From assembly GCF_030817015.1 (NCBI RefSeq), contig NZ_JAUSYS010000001.1, positions 3,596,001 through 3,660,000 of the forward strand: a stretch of 64,000 nt of DNA. The letters run 5' to 3'. A program made the translations under genes and the position numbers. The DNA is from Arthrobacter sp. V1I7. Lineage in GTDB: Bacteria; Actinomycetota; Actinomycetes; Actinomycetales; Micrococcaceae. Under the pieces are notes generated by a model, which saw only the letters and a list, made by a program, of their open reading frames with translations, did not search any database and was not told the DNA's origin. Each line of letters starts with the position of its first letter. Position 1 is the first letter of the stretch. Of this stretch, positions 54,523-63,263 are shown in pieces.

Positions 54523-54786
54523 ATGGCTGGACAATTCGAAATTTTCACCGACGCGGAGTCGAATGTCCGGTTCCGCCTGCTCGGGCCGGACGGAACGGTA
54601 TTGGCCATTTCCAAGGCCTTCGCGGACAAGCGCGCGGCCGCGGACGGCATCATGGCCGTGCGCGAGTGTGCCGGCACCGGCCTCATCAGGGAGGCCCGCT
54701 CCAACGCCTGGGGCGGCACCGGCAGGAACAGGCCAGGCCTCCCCACCCCCGCGCACCGACGCCACCCGCACTTCCCCGCCGTCTGA
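54523..54786 (+). CDS. DUF1508 (YegP/UPF0339) family protein
   Basis: 87 residues from ATG 54523 after CGGAGGGACAGAAC. A single DUF1508 repeat: FEIFTDAESNVRFRLLGPDG, TVLAISKAFADKRAAADGIM, AVRECAGTGLI, the usual F-x-I-(Y/F) start and A-(D/E)-x-I-x-x-(V)-(R/K) core. Arg/Pro-rich tail. Function unknown; just upstream of the ABC genes on the same strand. Confidence 0.8.
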   Translation: MAGQFEIFTDAESNVRFRLLGPDGTVLAISKAFADKRAAADGIMAVRECAGTGLIREARSNAWGGTGRNRPGLPTPAHRRHPHFPAV

Positions 54787-54814
54787 GCAGGGAGTCCTGC
54801 CAGGCGGGAGCAGC

Positions 54815-55783
54815 ATGGACGAACCACGGGTCCACATCAGCGGCTTCCGGATGGACTTCGGGTACACCACCGTGATCCGGGACCTGACCTTCGACGTTCA
54901 CGCCGGCGAGACCTTCGGCTTCCTGGGCAGCAACGGCTCCGGGAAGACGACGATCCGCGCCCTGCTGGGGATCTACGAGCCCACCGCTGGCATCCTGCAC
55001 ATCAACGGACGTGAGTTCAAGCCCGAGCACGGGGACAGGCTGGGCTACCTCCCGGAGGAACGCGGCCTGTACAAGAAGGAAACGGTCATCGACATCATGA
55101 CCTACTTCGGCCGGTTCAAGGGCGTGGAGAAGCGCGCGGCCCGGCGGTGGTCCGTGGAGTACCTCGAGCGGGTGGCCCTGGCGGACAAGGCCGGTTCGCT
55201 GCTGGACAAGCTCTCCAGCGGCCAGCAGCAGAAGGTCCAGCTCGGTGTCACCATCATGAACCGCCCCGAACTGCTCATCCTGGACGAACCGACCAAGGGG
55301 TTCGACCCCGTCAACCGGCGGCTGCTGATCGAGATCATCGCCGAGCAAAAACAAGCCGGCGCCACGGTGGTGCTGGTGACCCACCAGATGGAAGAGGTGG
55401 AGCGCCTGTGCGACCGCGTCATCCTGCTCAAGGACGGCACCGCCGAGGCCTACGGGACCCTCGATGAGGTGCAAAACAAGTACGGCGGCAGGATCATTCG
55501 AATCAAGTACAGCGGCACCATCCCACGCTCGCCCCACTACGACGTCGTGCTCGGGGAAACCAACTACGCCGAGCTGAGCATCACCGACAGCACCGACAGC
55601 ACCGATGAGGCGGCCATCCTCAAGAACCTCATCGACGCCGGCGTGCGGGTGCTCAGTTTCACCACCACCAAGGTCTCCCTCGAGGACATCTTCATCCGCG
55701 TCTACGGCGACCAGAACACCCCCGGCTCCTCGCCCGCAGCAGCACCGCCGGCCGCCACCGCCCTGGTCGGGGAAGAGGTGTAG
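54815..55783 (+). CDS. ABC transporter ATP-binding protein (NatA-type)
   Basis: 322 residues from ATG 54815 (GGGAG upstream). Walker A GSNGSGKTT in FGFLGSNGSGKTTIRAL, then GYLPEERGLYKKETVIDIMT, the signature LSSGQQQKVQLGVTIMNRPE and Walker B LLILDEPTKGFDPVNRRL, followed by the H-loop VLVTHQMEEVERLC. The YLPEERGLYKK motif and the C-terminal extension (ISGFTTTKVSLEDIF-like: VRVLSFTTTKVSLEDIFIRV) are typical of NatA, the Na+ or peptide efflux ATPase. Pairs with the permease at 55838. Confidence 0.92.
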   Translation: MDEPRVHISGFRMDFGYTTVIRDLTFDVHAGETFGFLGSNGSGKTTIRALLGIYEPTAGILHINGREFKPEHGDRLGYLPEERGLYKKETVIDIMTYFGRFKGVEKRAARRWSVEYLERVALADKAGSLLDKLSSGQQQKVQLGVTIMNRPELLILDEPTKGFDPVNRRLLIEIIAEQKQAGATVVLVTHQMEEVERLCDRVILLKDGTAEAYGTLDEVQNKYGGRIIRIKYSGTIPRSPHYDVVLGETNYAELSITDSTDSTDEAAILKNLIDAGVRVLSFTTTKVSLEDIFIRVYGDQNTPGSSPAAAPPAATALVGEEV

Positions 55784-55837
55784 GGCCTACCCCCGCACAA
55801 TCTCGGAACCGTCATCGGCTTCGAGTTCGTCCGCACC

Positions 55838-57049
55838 GTGACCAAGCGGCGGTTCTGGATCGGCACCCTGTCCGTCCCCGTCATCATGGCGGTGGTGTTC
55901 GGGTTGATCTTCCTGAGCAACACCACGACCGACACCGCGTCGCAGGCCCAGAGTTCCGCAGAATTCACGCTCGCCTACACCGACGCCTCCGGCCTGATCA
56001 CGCCCGAGGACGCCGCTCTCTTCGGCGCCCGCCCGGCCGAGTCCGCCGGCGCCGACATCCAGGCCGTGCAGGCCGGGACGCTGGAGGCCTACTTCGACTT
56101 TCCCGCCCGCCCGGGCACGGAGGTGGTGCGCGTCTACGGCGCGGACAAGGGGATCTTTGAGAACGGGAAGTACGCCGCCGTCGCCCAGGCCATGCTGACC
56201 CGTGCCGTCGAACAGAAGGTCGGTTCAGCCGAGCTGTCCACCCTGGCCACCGGCAAGGCCCGGATCGAAACCGTCACCTACGACGGGACGCAGGAATCCG
56301 GCGGGCTGGGCTCCGTCATTCCGCCGCTGGTTTTCCTCGTCATCTTCTACGGGCTGATCGTGCTCCTGGCCGGGCAGATGCTCAATTCCACGCTGGAGGA
56401 GAAGGAAAACCGCGTGACCGAGATGATCCTGACCACGCTCAAACCGACCACCCTGATTGCGGGCAAGGTCCTGGCGCTGTTCGCGATCGGGCTGGTCCAG
56501 ATGATCGTGTTCCTCTCCCCCATCCTCATCGCCCGGCTGATCCTCCCCGACCAGCTGAACCCCGCTGCCCCGGACCTGCCACCGCTGATCTTCGACCCGG
56601 TCCGGATGACCATCGGCTTCCTGATCCTGATCGGCGGCTTCGCACTGTTCACCACGACACTGGAGGCCATCGGCGCGGTGATGCCGACCGCCAAGGAAGC
56701 CGGGAATGTCCTCGGCGTCATGATGGCACTGATCTTCGTGCCGTTCTACGCCGTGGCCCTGGTGATCTCCGACCCGCACTCCGTGATTGTGCAGATCTTC
56801 ACGTATTTCCCCTTCTCTGCCCCGGTCACCGCGCTGCTGCGCAACGGCTTCGGATCGTTGAACCCCCTCGAAGCCGCAATCGTGATCGGAATCCTCTTCG
56901 TGGGGGCCACCGTCATGCTCCGCCTGGCCGTGCGGCTCTTCCAGTACGGCTCGATCTCCTACACGTCGAAGGTCAGCATCCGCACCGCGCTCCGGGCTGG
57001 TTCGCGGCACGGCCCCGCGGAAGCGGCCCCGACGACGCCGGGCCGCTGA
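55838..57049 (+). CDS. ABC transporter permease (NatB-type)
   Basis: 403 residues from a GTG at 55838. One N-terminal helix (FWIGTLSVPVIMAVVFGLIF), a large external domain (residues about 40-150) and five C-terminal helices; the LNSTLEEKENRVTEMILTTL, KPTTLIAGKVLALFAIGLVQ segment is the NatB signature. Conserved sequence (GTVIGFEFVRTV) continues upstream to 55784 in the same frame as the ATPase but no ATG is present there, so the natural start may have mutated and translation may be reduced or reinitiate at this GTG. Confidence 0.87.
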   Translation: MTKRRFWIGTLSVPVIMAVVFGLIFLSNTTTDTASQAQSSAEFTLAYTDASGLITPEDAALFGARPAESAGADIQAVQAGTLEAYFDFPARPGTEVVRVYGADKGIFENGKYAAVAQAMLTRAVEQKVGSAELSTLATGKARIETVTYDGTQESGGLGSVIPPLVFLVIFYGLIVLLAGQMLNSTLEEKENRVTEMILTTLKPTTLIAGKVLALFAIGLVQMIVFLSPILIARLILPDQLNPAAPDLPPLIFDPVRMTIGFLILIGGFALFTTTLEAIGAVMPTAKEAGNVLGVMMALIFVPFYAVALVISDPHSVIVQIFTYFPFSAPVTALLRNGFGSLNPLEAAIVIGILFVGATVMLRLAVRLFQYGSISYTSKVSIRTALRAGSRHGPAEAAPTTPGR

Positions 57050-57511
57050 AGGCGGGGCAGCGAGCTGGGGCACGATTCAGCGAGGAACTCCACCAACTCT
57101 GTGGGAACTGACAACACCGGGGGCGAATTCCTCCTTGCCTTCAGCTGACTGCCCACTTGCCGATCCTGCGCATCGGTCGGCCTGCTGCATCCTTGGACCG
57201 GATGGACGGCGTCCGTCCAGGGAGCCTTTGCATCCAGGGCAGAAGGATGACGCAGCGGCGTCATCGAATACAGTCGGATCGTCGGGGTAAAGCGTTCTGC
57301 CACCTCTCCTCCGGCCGGCAAGAAATTTGGCGAAAATGCCTTGGGCCAGTAAGACAGCTCGCCCATATTGCTCTCGATCCCAGCCGATGCACCGACCTGC
57401 CCGGACTTAGGGCAAACCTCTAAATTGACGGCCGGCAAAGGGTTGCCTTCTCCTGAGGCGAAGTGAATACTGGCCCTCAATACGATGGCACTATTCAATT
57501 CGGAGGCGGCC
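57050..57511. other. Intergenic, no recognisable gene
   Basis: 460 bp without a convincing frame. Codon bias is not coding-like on either strand and the base composition falls towards 57,400, just before the tandem hydrolase gene. Confidence 0.45.
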
Positions 57512-59242
57512 ATGTCGGACGAAAACAGCGGAGAAACAACGGACGCTGGACTGCTGGTCTATGTCCCCAGCCTGAACTGGGACCCTGCCACAACCGAGGA
57601 TCTGCTCACCCGTCTTGAGAAGGATGGGGATTTCGCCGACTGGAAAATTGAAATTTTTGATCACAAAGTCCGCACTTTCAGTCGCCTGAAAATGGAGGAT
57701 GTTGTCCTAAACCTCGCCGCTCAGATCCGAAGCTGGTCGGGAGAAGACGGAGATGTTGCCTGGCCGCACCAGATCATCCTGGTGGGCCACAGTCTCGGCG
57801 GCATCTTGATTCGTGAGGCACTACTGTTGGACAGTCAGCCAAACGCTCCACGCCTCAGGGACCCCCAGGTCCCGCAATGGACGGAGCGGGTGACCAGAGT
57901 CGTCCTGATAGCCAGTCCCAACGGCGGCTACGAACTGCAAAACCTGGCGAGGCACGAGCGAGCTTTTATCGCAGCGTTCAGCCTATTTGGGATTTTCTTG
58001 CTTGAGCACCTTCAAGAGGGAAGTGAATATATAACCCACCTACGTCTGCGGTGGTTTCAGTTCATGAAGAGCCGTGGGGGAAATACTGCAACGAAGCCGG
58101 ACATTCAGGTAGTCCAAGTCGTGGGATGGGATGACAAGCTCGTCTCGAGAGAAAAAGCCTTGGACGCGGACTACATCCCAAATGCGACTATCGTGGACAT
58201 TCGCGATGCGGGCCACCTTGACATTGTGGACCTGCGTCAGGCCCCCGACCCGGAGATGCGGTTCAGTCACCTTCGGGCGGCCATTAGAGACAACCTCCCT
58301 ACGTTCAACGATGTCACACCCGAAAACCCTCATCCGGTGGTCTTTATTCTCCACGGAATCCGGTCGTCAAAAAGCGAAGGATGGATTGGCGCCCTAGCGT
58401 CAATTATTCAAGAGCCAGGCACGGATGCCCCGGAAGGCTCCGCGGACTGGACTGAAGCCATACCCGTTACTCCCACGTACGGCCATTTTGGCTCGCTCCA
58501 CTTTGCTAACCCATGGATCCGCAAGAAGAATGCACGACGACTCCTGCAGTGGTACGGTGAGCACTTTATTCGTTACAGTCCAGACAATTTCTACTTTGTA
58601 GGACATAGTAACGGAACCTATATGCTTGGCAAGTGCCTCACAAACGTTCCAAGCATGCGATTTCGCCGAATATTCTTGGCCGCATCAGTCCTTCCCAAAG
58701 AGTTTAAGTGGCGGCGCATCATTGACCGAGGTCAGCTCGGCCACCATGACGAAAATGGCTGGCATGTCGGAGCCATCCACAGTGACAAGGGCCGACGGGA
58801 TGTACCGGTAGGCTGGCTCTGCTCAATACTCCACGGACTGGAGATCTCGCTCCCCCGAAAAGTTCGCATGGCCGATATCGGGACGGGGGGATTCGACGGA
58901 TTTGACGACCTGAACAGAGTCCTCATGGAGCACCGCTACGCCGGTGGCCATGGAAATATGCTGGTTCCGGTCGGACCCAAGTCTGAACGGACTGTCAGAA
59001 TGAATGCCCGACTCCGGGAGATCGCCGACTTTATCAAGTTCGAAGCGCCTCACATAGCACCGGAGACTGGGGATGCTCCGTTCTTCGCGTGGGTGAGTAG
59101 GATCTTGGGTACCGCCACCAGATTCACGCTCGTAATCCTTCTCGGCGCCGTAGTAGCTGCGCTGGCTTTCGGAGCACCCTGGTACTTCGTCCTGGGCGGC
59201 GCGTTGATTTACCTTTTGGTCGTATTTGTTAATCAATTCTGA
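57512..59242 (+). CDS. Tandem alpha/beta-hydrolase membrane protein
   Basis: 576 residues from ATG 57512, preceded by GGAGGCGGCC. Domain 1 (about 10-265) has a nucleophile elbow G92-H-S94-L-G in LVGHSLGGILIREALLL, an acid in VVGWDDKLVSREK (D207/D208) and H235 in RDAGHLDIVD, so a full triad. Domain 2 (about 275-510) has HGIRSSKS (oxyanion-type), elbow G364-H-S366-N-G in FVGHSNGTYMLGK and H480 in YAGGHGNMLV. Two membrane helices end the protein (about 537-556 and 558-574). Lower GC than its neighbours. Similar to PGAP1/SERAC1-like lipases in the elbow region; substrate unknown. A small membrane protein follows 63 bases downstream. Confidence 0.75.
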   Translation: MSDENSGETTDAGLLVYVPSLNWDPATTEDLLTRLEKDGDFADWKIEIFDHKVRTFSRLKMEDVVLNLAAQIRSWSGEDGDVAWPHQIILVGHSLGGILIREALLLDSQPNAPRLRDPQVPQWTERVTRVVLIASPNGGYELQNLARHERAFIAAFSLFGIFLLEHLQEGSEYITHLRLRWFQFMKSRGGNTATKPDIQVVQVVGWDDKLVSREKALDADYIPNATIVDIRDAGHLDIVDLRQAPDPEMRFSHLRAAIRDNLPTFNDVTPENPHPVVFILHGIRSSKSEGWIGALASIIQEPGTDAPEGSADWTEAIPVTPTYGHFGSLHFANPWIRKKNARRLLQWYGEHFIRYSPDNFYFVGHSNGTYMLGKCLTNVPSMRFRRIFLAASVLPKEFKWRRIIDRGQLGHHDENGWHVGAIHSDKGRRDVPVGWLCSILHGLEISLPRKVRMADIGTGGFDGFDDLNRVLMEHRYAGGHGNMLVPVGPKSERTVRMNARLREIADFIKFEAPHIAPETGDAPFFAWVSRILGTATRFTLVILLGAVVAALAFGAPWYFVLGGALIYLLVVFVNQF

Positions 59243-59305
59243 TTATGTTGTGGAAAAGAACGTCAGCGTCTTGCTGCCCACTCAATCGATACTTACACTG
59301 GGGCC

Positions 59306-59758
59306 ATGGCAGGCGAAATTATCATCCCAAATATTCCTGAACCATTGGCCAGAGTCAAAGAGATCTGGGAATGGGGGGCGTGGGCCATAAGTGCTTTCGG
59401 CGCTATCGTCGCCCTGATTCAAAGCGCAGGAGGAGTCGTAGGGTTCCTCACCCAGGTCGCGCTCTTCGGGTTCTCCTGCTATATCGCCGCGATTCCGGTA
59501 GGTTTTGTCGCTGTTGCGGTCTTCAGTTCCTTGGACAAAGCAGCCGGGCGCCAGACCCACGACAAGGTTGTCATCGGTTTCCTCGTACTTGCAATAATCG
59601 GCGGTGGATTCCTCGTTCGCAGTATGTTTTACGACGGCATCGGCAGGCCCGGAGACCTAGACACCATCGGAACAGTCTTCAGCGCCTTGGTCGGGACTGT
59701 AATCCTGTTGACTCCCCTCTACTTCGCGTGGCATCGGTACGGCAGCAAGAAGGCCTGA
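59306..59758 (+). CDS. Small four-helix membrane protein beside the tandem hydrolase
   Basis: 150 residues. Helices at about 25-47 (AWAISAFGAIVALIQSAGG), 50-75 (FLTQVALFGFSCYIAAIPVG), 90-108 (VVIGFLVLAIIGGGFL) and 125-143 (TVFSALVGTVILLTPLYFAW). An amphipathic N-terminus (PEPLARVKEIWEWG) may lie on the membrane. No recognised family. Same strand and 63 bp downstream of the tandem hydrolase, so probably co-transcribed and possibly its membrane partner or regulator. Confidence 0.7.
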   Translation: MAGEIIIPNIPEPLARVKEIWEWGAWAISAFGAIVALIQSAGGVVGFLTQVALFGFSCYIAAIPVGFVAVAVFSSLDKAAGRQTHDKVVIGFLVLAIIGGGFLVRSMFYDGIGRPGDLDTIGTVFSALVGTVILLTPLYFAWHRYGSKKA

Positions 59759-59899
59759 CCGCTTCGCCGCCGGACTTGCCTTTGCTGGGCGACGAGGAGT
59801 GGTGGGCCTTTCCGTGTCTAACGTGTAAGCGACTTCGTGGAACTTGAACGGTGCCAGAACGTCGGTTTCGACGCAATCACTTCGCTCCTCGCTGCTTTC

Positions 59900-59946
59900 C
59901 AGAGCAGGAGGCCAAGCGCGACAGTCACCGGGGTCCAGATCATCCC
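59900..59946. repeat. 47-bp target duplication, left copy
   Basis: A 47-bp sequence starting CCAGAGCAGGAGGCCAAGCG is repeated exactly at 61671-61717, flanking the IS1634-family element. It corresponds to C-terminal codons of the interrupted membrane-protein gene. Long variable target duplications are a known feature of IS1634 and IS1549. Confidence 0.93.
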
Positions 59947-61670
59947 CTGACTCGTGCCAACTGGCTTAGTGACCTTCGCGGCCGAGTTCTGCGAGGAGGT
60001 TTTGGGCTTCCAACGGTATGTCGGGGTCGAGGGTCGGGCGTTGTCCGTTGAGTTCGATGGTCGCTGATCGGACTGCGCGTAGGGTCTGGACGATGCGCTT
60101 GATGGATGCCCCGGTGGCCTCCTGCAGATGGCGTGCGATGGCGAGGGCTGCGAACACGACGGTGAGGTGGGCTTCGATGGCCTCCCGCTGACGGTGGAAC
60201 ACGGGCCGGGCGCGTAGGTCGGATTTGGTCATGCGGAAGGAGGCCTCGACCTGCCAGAGGTCGTGGTAGGCGCTGATCACCGCGGTGCCGGGCATCTTGG
60301 TCTCGGGGAGGTTGGTGACGTAGCCCTTGAGGCCGGCGAGCTGGCGGGCGCGGTCGATGGTGGGCTGGTCGAGAGCCTTCTGGGCGCCGGTGACCTTGAG
60401 GAATCTGGCCTTCTTCAGCGGGGCCTTCCCGTCGGCGATGCGTTCGGCTTTGTCGATCATGAGGTTGATATTGCGGTTGTCCCGTTTGGCGCGCTTGAAG
60501 GAGTACTGGTAGACGATCCGGCGCTCCCGCGCGTTCTTGCCGGTGCCCATCACGCGCCTGGATTCGAGGATCTGCCCGTTTTCGAAGTAGTCCCCGCGGC
60601 GTTCGAAGTGCTCGGCGAGGTCGTAGGGGGCTTTGGTCAGGCGGGAGCCGACGATGAAGGAGAACCCGGCATCCTCGAGCGCGTTCAGGTTCCCCGCCGA
60701 GAGCATGCCCGCATCGGCCACCACGACCATGTCCGTCACGCCGTGGCGTTCTTGGAAGGCTTCCAGAACGGGGACGAGAGTGGTCGTCTCGGCCTTGTTG
60801 CCCTCGAACAGGTGCATCTCCAGCGGGAACCCGGCCGGGTCCACGAGAAGCCCGACCTGGACCTGCGGGTCGACGCGGTGCTCCTTGCTCATCCCGACCT
60901 TGCGCAGAGCGTCCTCGTCCTCGTTCTCGAAGTGGAGCGTGGTGACGTCGTAGAGCACCATGGCCGAGGTCCCGGTTGTTCGGACCGAGTGGGCCAGGCA
61001 CGCCTTGGCCAGAGTGCCGCGGTAGTCCTGCTTGTTGCAGCGCTGCAGGCACCGGAAGACTGTACGCAGGGAGGGGGCAACCGCGCCGATCTCTTCCAGG
61101 ACCCGGATGGTATCGGCCTTGGAGGTAGGCTCGACGATCCGGGCGAGTACCAGAGATCTGAACACGTCGTCTCCGACTGTGTCGAATCCCAGACGGGAGT
61201 ACGCCTCGGTCAGGACGTTCCAGAGCAGCAGCGAAGCGGTCGCGACCACGCGCCCGCCTCCGGCCACGAGCCGTCGGCGGCCACCAGGGCTGGAGACCGG
61301 CATGGGCCCGGCCGTGGTCCAGTCGGCGACATCCTCGGTACTGGCCTGGATCGGGGCAGCGGGCCCAGATCCAACATCCCCTGGCCAGGATGTAGCCTCT
61401 CTCGCGCTAACTCCAGCAGCAGTTCCAACTCGGCGTCGGTGTGGGCCGAGCCCACATGGTCGATCTCAACGACCTGGCCACGATCCTCCGCCACGACCTG
61501 GACCGCGACGGCGCCCGAGGCCGTCCTAATCTTGCGCACGAACTGTGAAACCATCCTCCGAGGCTACTTCCCAGAGGTTCTTAGTAACCAAAAATGCCCT
61601 ACCGGCAGCGAGAAACAGCAGGTCAGGGGCCTATTGACCCAAATTTGCGGTCCTAGTGGCACGAGTCAGG
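59947..61670. mobile_element. IS1634/IS1549-family insertion sequence
   Basis: 1,724 bp with perfect 14-bp terminal inverted repeats (CCTGACTCGTGCCA at 59947-59960 and its complement at 61657-61670), bordered by 47-bp direct repeats. The transposase is on the minus strand and is frameshifted. Confidence 0.93.
59966..61554 (-). pseudogene. IS1634-family transposase, one frameshift
   Basis: The first part, from ATG 61554 (SQFVRKIRTASGAVAVQVVA, ELELLLELARERLHPGQGML), passes into another frame near 61370 at a GGGCCCGCTGCCCC run; the downstream 445 codons carry the DDE core: TSAMVLYDVTTLHFENEDED, DMVVVADAGMLSAGNLNALE and YHDLWQVEASFRMTKSDLRA. Joined length would be about 530 residues, normal for the family. 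It could be a pseudogene, or the slippery GC run could permit frameshifting. Confidence 0.85.
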
Positions 61671-62063
61671 CCAGAGCAGGAGGCCAAGCGCGACAGTCAC
61701 CGGGGTCCAGATCATCCGTTCAACCAAGGACGGGGACGCCAGGTTCATCAGGGCCCCCACCGCCATGAGCCCGGCCGTCCCGTACAGCACAGGCCGGCGC
61801 AGGGCCGTCGGGAGCAGGGATGTTCCGGCAGCCGCCGCCAGCAACAGGTATACCCCTGACGCCCCCGCGCTCGCGGTGCGGAAGGAATCCGGGAGCACCC
61901 CGGGGTTCCCTCCGCCGTAGGCCGCTGATCCCCACGGCGCCCCGAGGGCCAGAGCCGCCTGGAATCCGGCGACGCCAAGAAGGAGTACTGCTGCCGTCTT
62001 CCCGGCCGGGCCGGCCAGGCCCCTGCGTGCTGACTGAGAAGCTGCCACCGTGTTCATTTCCAT
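61653..62063 (-). pseudogene. Four-helix membrane protein gene split by IS1634
   Basis: From ATG 62063, residues 1-130 encode helices (TAAVLLLGVAGFQAALALGA, GVYLLLAAAAGTSLLPTAL, AGLMAVGALMNLASP, WTPVTVALGLLLW). At LLW the gene enters the IS repeat and stops artificially (DSCH). Through the left repeat copy the original end continues WKAARSEVIASKPTFWHRSS and stops at 59818, so the intact protein was about 155 residues. Divergent from the PadR gene and probably its target. Confidence 0.75.
61671..61717. repeat. 47-bp target duplication, right copy
   Basis: Exact copy of 59900-59946 on the other side of the IS1634-family element. Confidence 0.93.
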
Positions 62064-62108
62064 TCCAGATCCCCTGTCTGCTGAGCGTGCCGCTACCGGC
62101 GGCCGAAC

Positions 62109-62145
62109 GTGTATCTTCCAGATATAAACTATCTGGAAGATACAC
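62109..62145. promoter_or_regulatory. 37-bp PadR operator palindrome
   Basis: Arms of 16 bp (containing GTATCTTCCAGATA) and its exact complement (TATCTGGAAGATAC) surround a 5-bp spacer. It lies between the divergent starts at 62063 and 62193. Confidence 0.85.
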
Positions 62146-62192
62146 TAGTCTCGATGGACCATCTTGGCTAACACTTCTACGAAGGAGTACCG

Positions 62193-62774
62193 ATGGCGCG
62201 CTCGGACCAGACCCAGACAGCTGTTCTGGGCGCCCTGAGCATTATGCCGATGTCCGGCTACGCGCTCCGGGAAGAAATCAAGAACACCCTGGGACATTTT
62301 TGGAGCGAGAGCTTCGGCCAGATCTATCCCGCTCTGGCGGAACTCCAGCGCGCCGGGCTCGTCGAACGCCGGGACGACGCCGCAGGCCGTTCCTCGAGCT
62401 ATGACATCACCCCGGCCGGCACGGCCCGGCTTCGGGAACTGCTTGCCGAACCGCCGCAGCCGAACAAGCCCCGAAACGGTGTGCTCCTGCGTCTCTTCTT
62501 CGGCCGGCAGCTCGGTCCGGATGCCTGCCGTCGGCTTGTGCTCGAAGCGCAGGCCCAGGCCGAAACGCAACTAGCGGCCATGCGGGAGGCCCGGACCGAG
62601 CTGGCGGGAGGCAAGCTTGGGGACAACAATCCCTATGCCCTGATCACCGTTTCGGCGGGCGAACGCTCCGCCCGGGCCACGATCGACTGGGCCAGGGACG
62701 CCCTGGCCATCCTCGACGCCCTCGACGTTCTCGACGAGGAGCCTGTTACTTCCCCGCCGGCCACTGGGACGTGA
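62193..62774 (+). CDS. PadR-family transcriptional regulator
   Basis: 193 residues. The winged helix is typical (TQTAVLGALSIMPMSGYALR, EEIKNTLGHFWSESFGQIYP, ALAELQRAGLVERRDDAAGR, SSSYDITPAGTARLRELL), followed by a coiled C-terminal dimerisation domain (residues about 95-185). AAGGAGT is 6 bases before the ATG. A 37-bp palindrome separates it from the membrane-protein gene it probably represses. Part of its C-terminal coding region is repeated at 63934-64000. Confidence 0.92.
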   Translation: MARSDQTQTAVLGALSIMPMSGYALREEIKNTLGHFWSESFGQIYPALAELQRAGLVERRDDAAGRSSSYDITPAGTARLRELLAEPPQPNKPRNGVLLRLFFGRQLGPDACRRLVLEAQAQAETQLAAMREARTELAGGKLGDNNPYALITVSAGERSARATIDWARDALAILDALDVLDEEPVTSPPATGT

Positions 62775-62787
62775 TCAGCTTCTCTAG

Positions 62788-63171
62788 CTAGGGGCCGGTC
62801 AGGAAGTTCCAGATCGCCTCGGCGATCGGCTTGGCCTGGGTCCAACGCAGGTAGTCACCGCCCGCCAGTGGGACAATCTCGTGGCGTTGGACGTTTGTCA
62901 GCAGCTCCTCAAGGGCGGCAGCCTTGGCCGGCTCCCCCGGTCGTCCGGCGCCAGGCGCCAGGCGCCAGGCCAGCACCGGCAGCCCGTCGGGATAGCAGGC
63001 CCCTCCGAGAGCCGCGGCATTGTTCCCGATTCGGGCGGTCTCGTCAGCGACGGCCTGATTGCCCAGGTTCCAGCTCGTCATCAGGCGCATGCGTTCCCGT
63101 TCGTCGGCCGTGAACGCGTTCCCGACGGGTTCCACGAGCCCAGGGGGCCCTGCCACAACTGTGCGGCCCAC
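62788..63171 (-). pseudogene. Alpha/beta-hydrolase, C-terminal remnant
   Basis: 127 residues matching the end of an alpha/beta hydrolase: ERMRLMTSWNLGNQAVADET, ARIGNNAAALGGACYPDGLP, HEIVPLAGGDYLRWTQAKPI, AEAIWNFLTG. The catalytic-His region appears as GGDYLRW, where relatives have GGHYLHW, so the His is replaced by Asp. The nucleophile half of the protein is missing; 5' sequence to about 63260 is partly coding-like but broken. Confidence 0.6.
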
Positions 63172-63263
63172 ACTCGTAACTGGCTATGCGGGCAGGCCCA
63201 GTACCGAACGGCACCACGAGCTGGGAATCGCCGACGGGCAGGGACAAGGCCTGCGCCTCAGGT

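Noticed and set aside
60263..61768. 501-codon plus-strand frame across the IS1634 element
   Set aside because: It is antisense to the transposase and crosses the element's end and target repeat, so it is not a gene.
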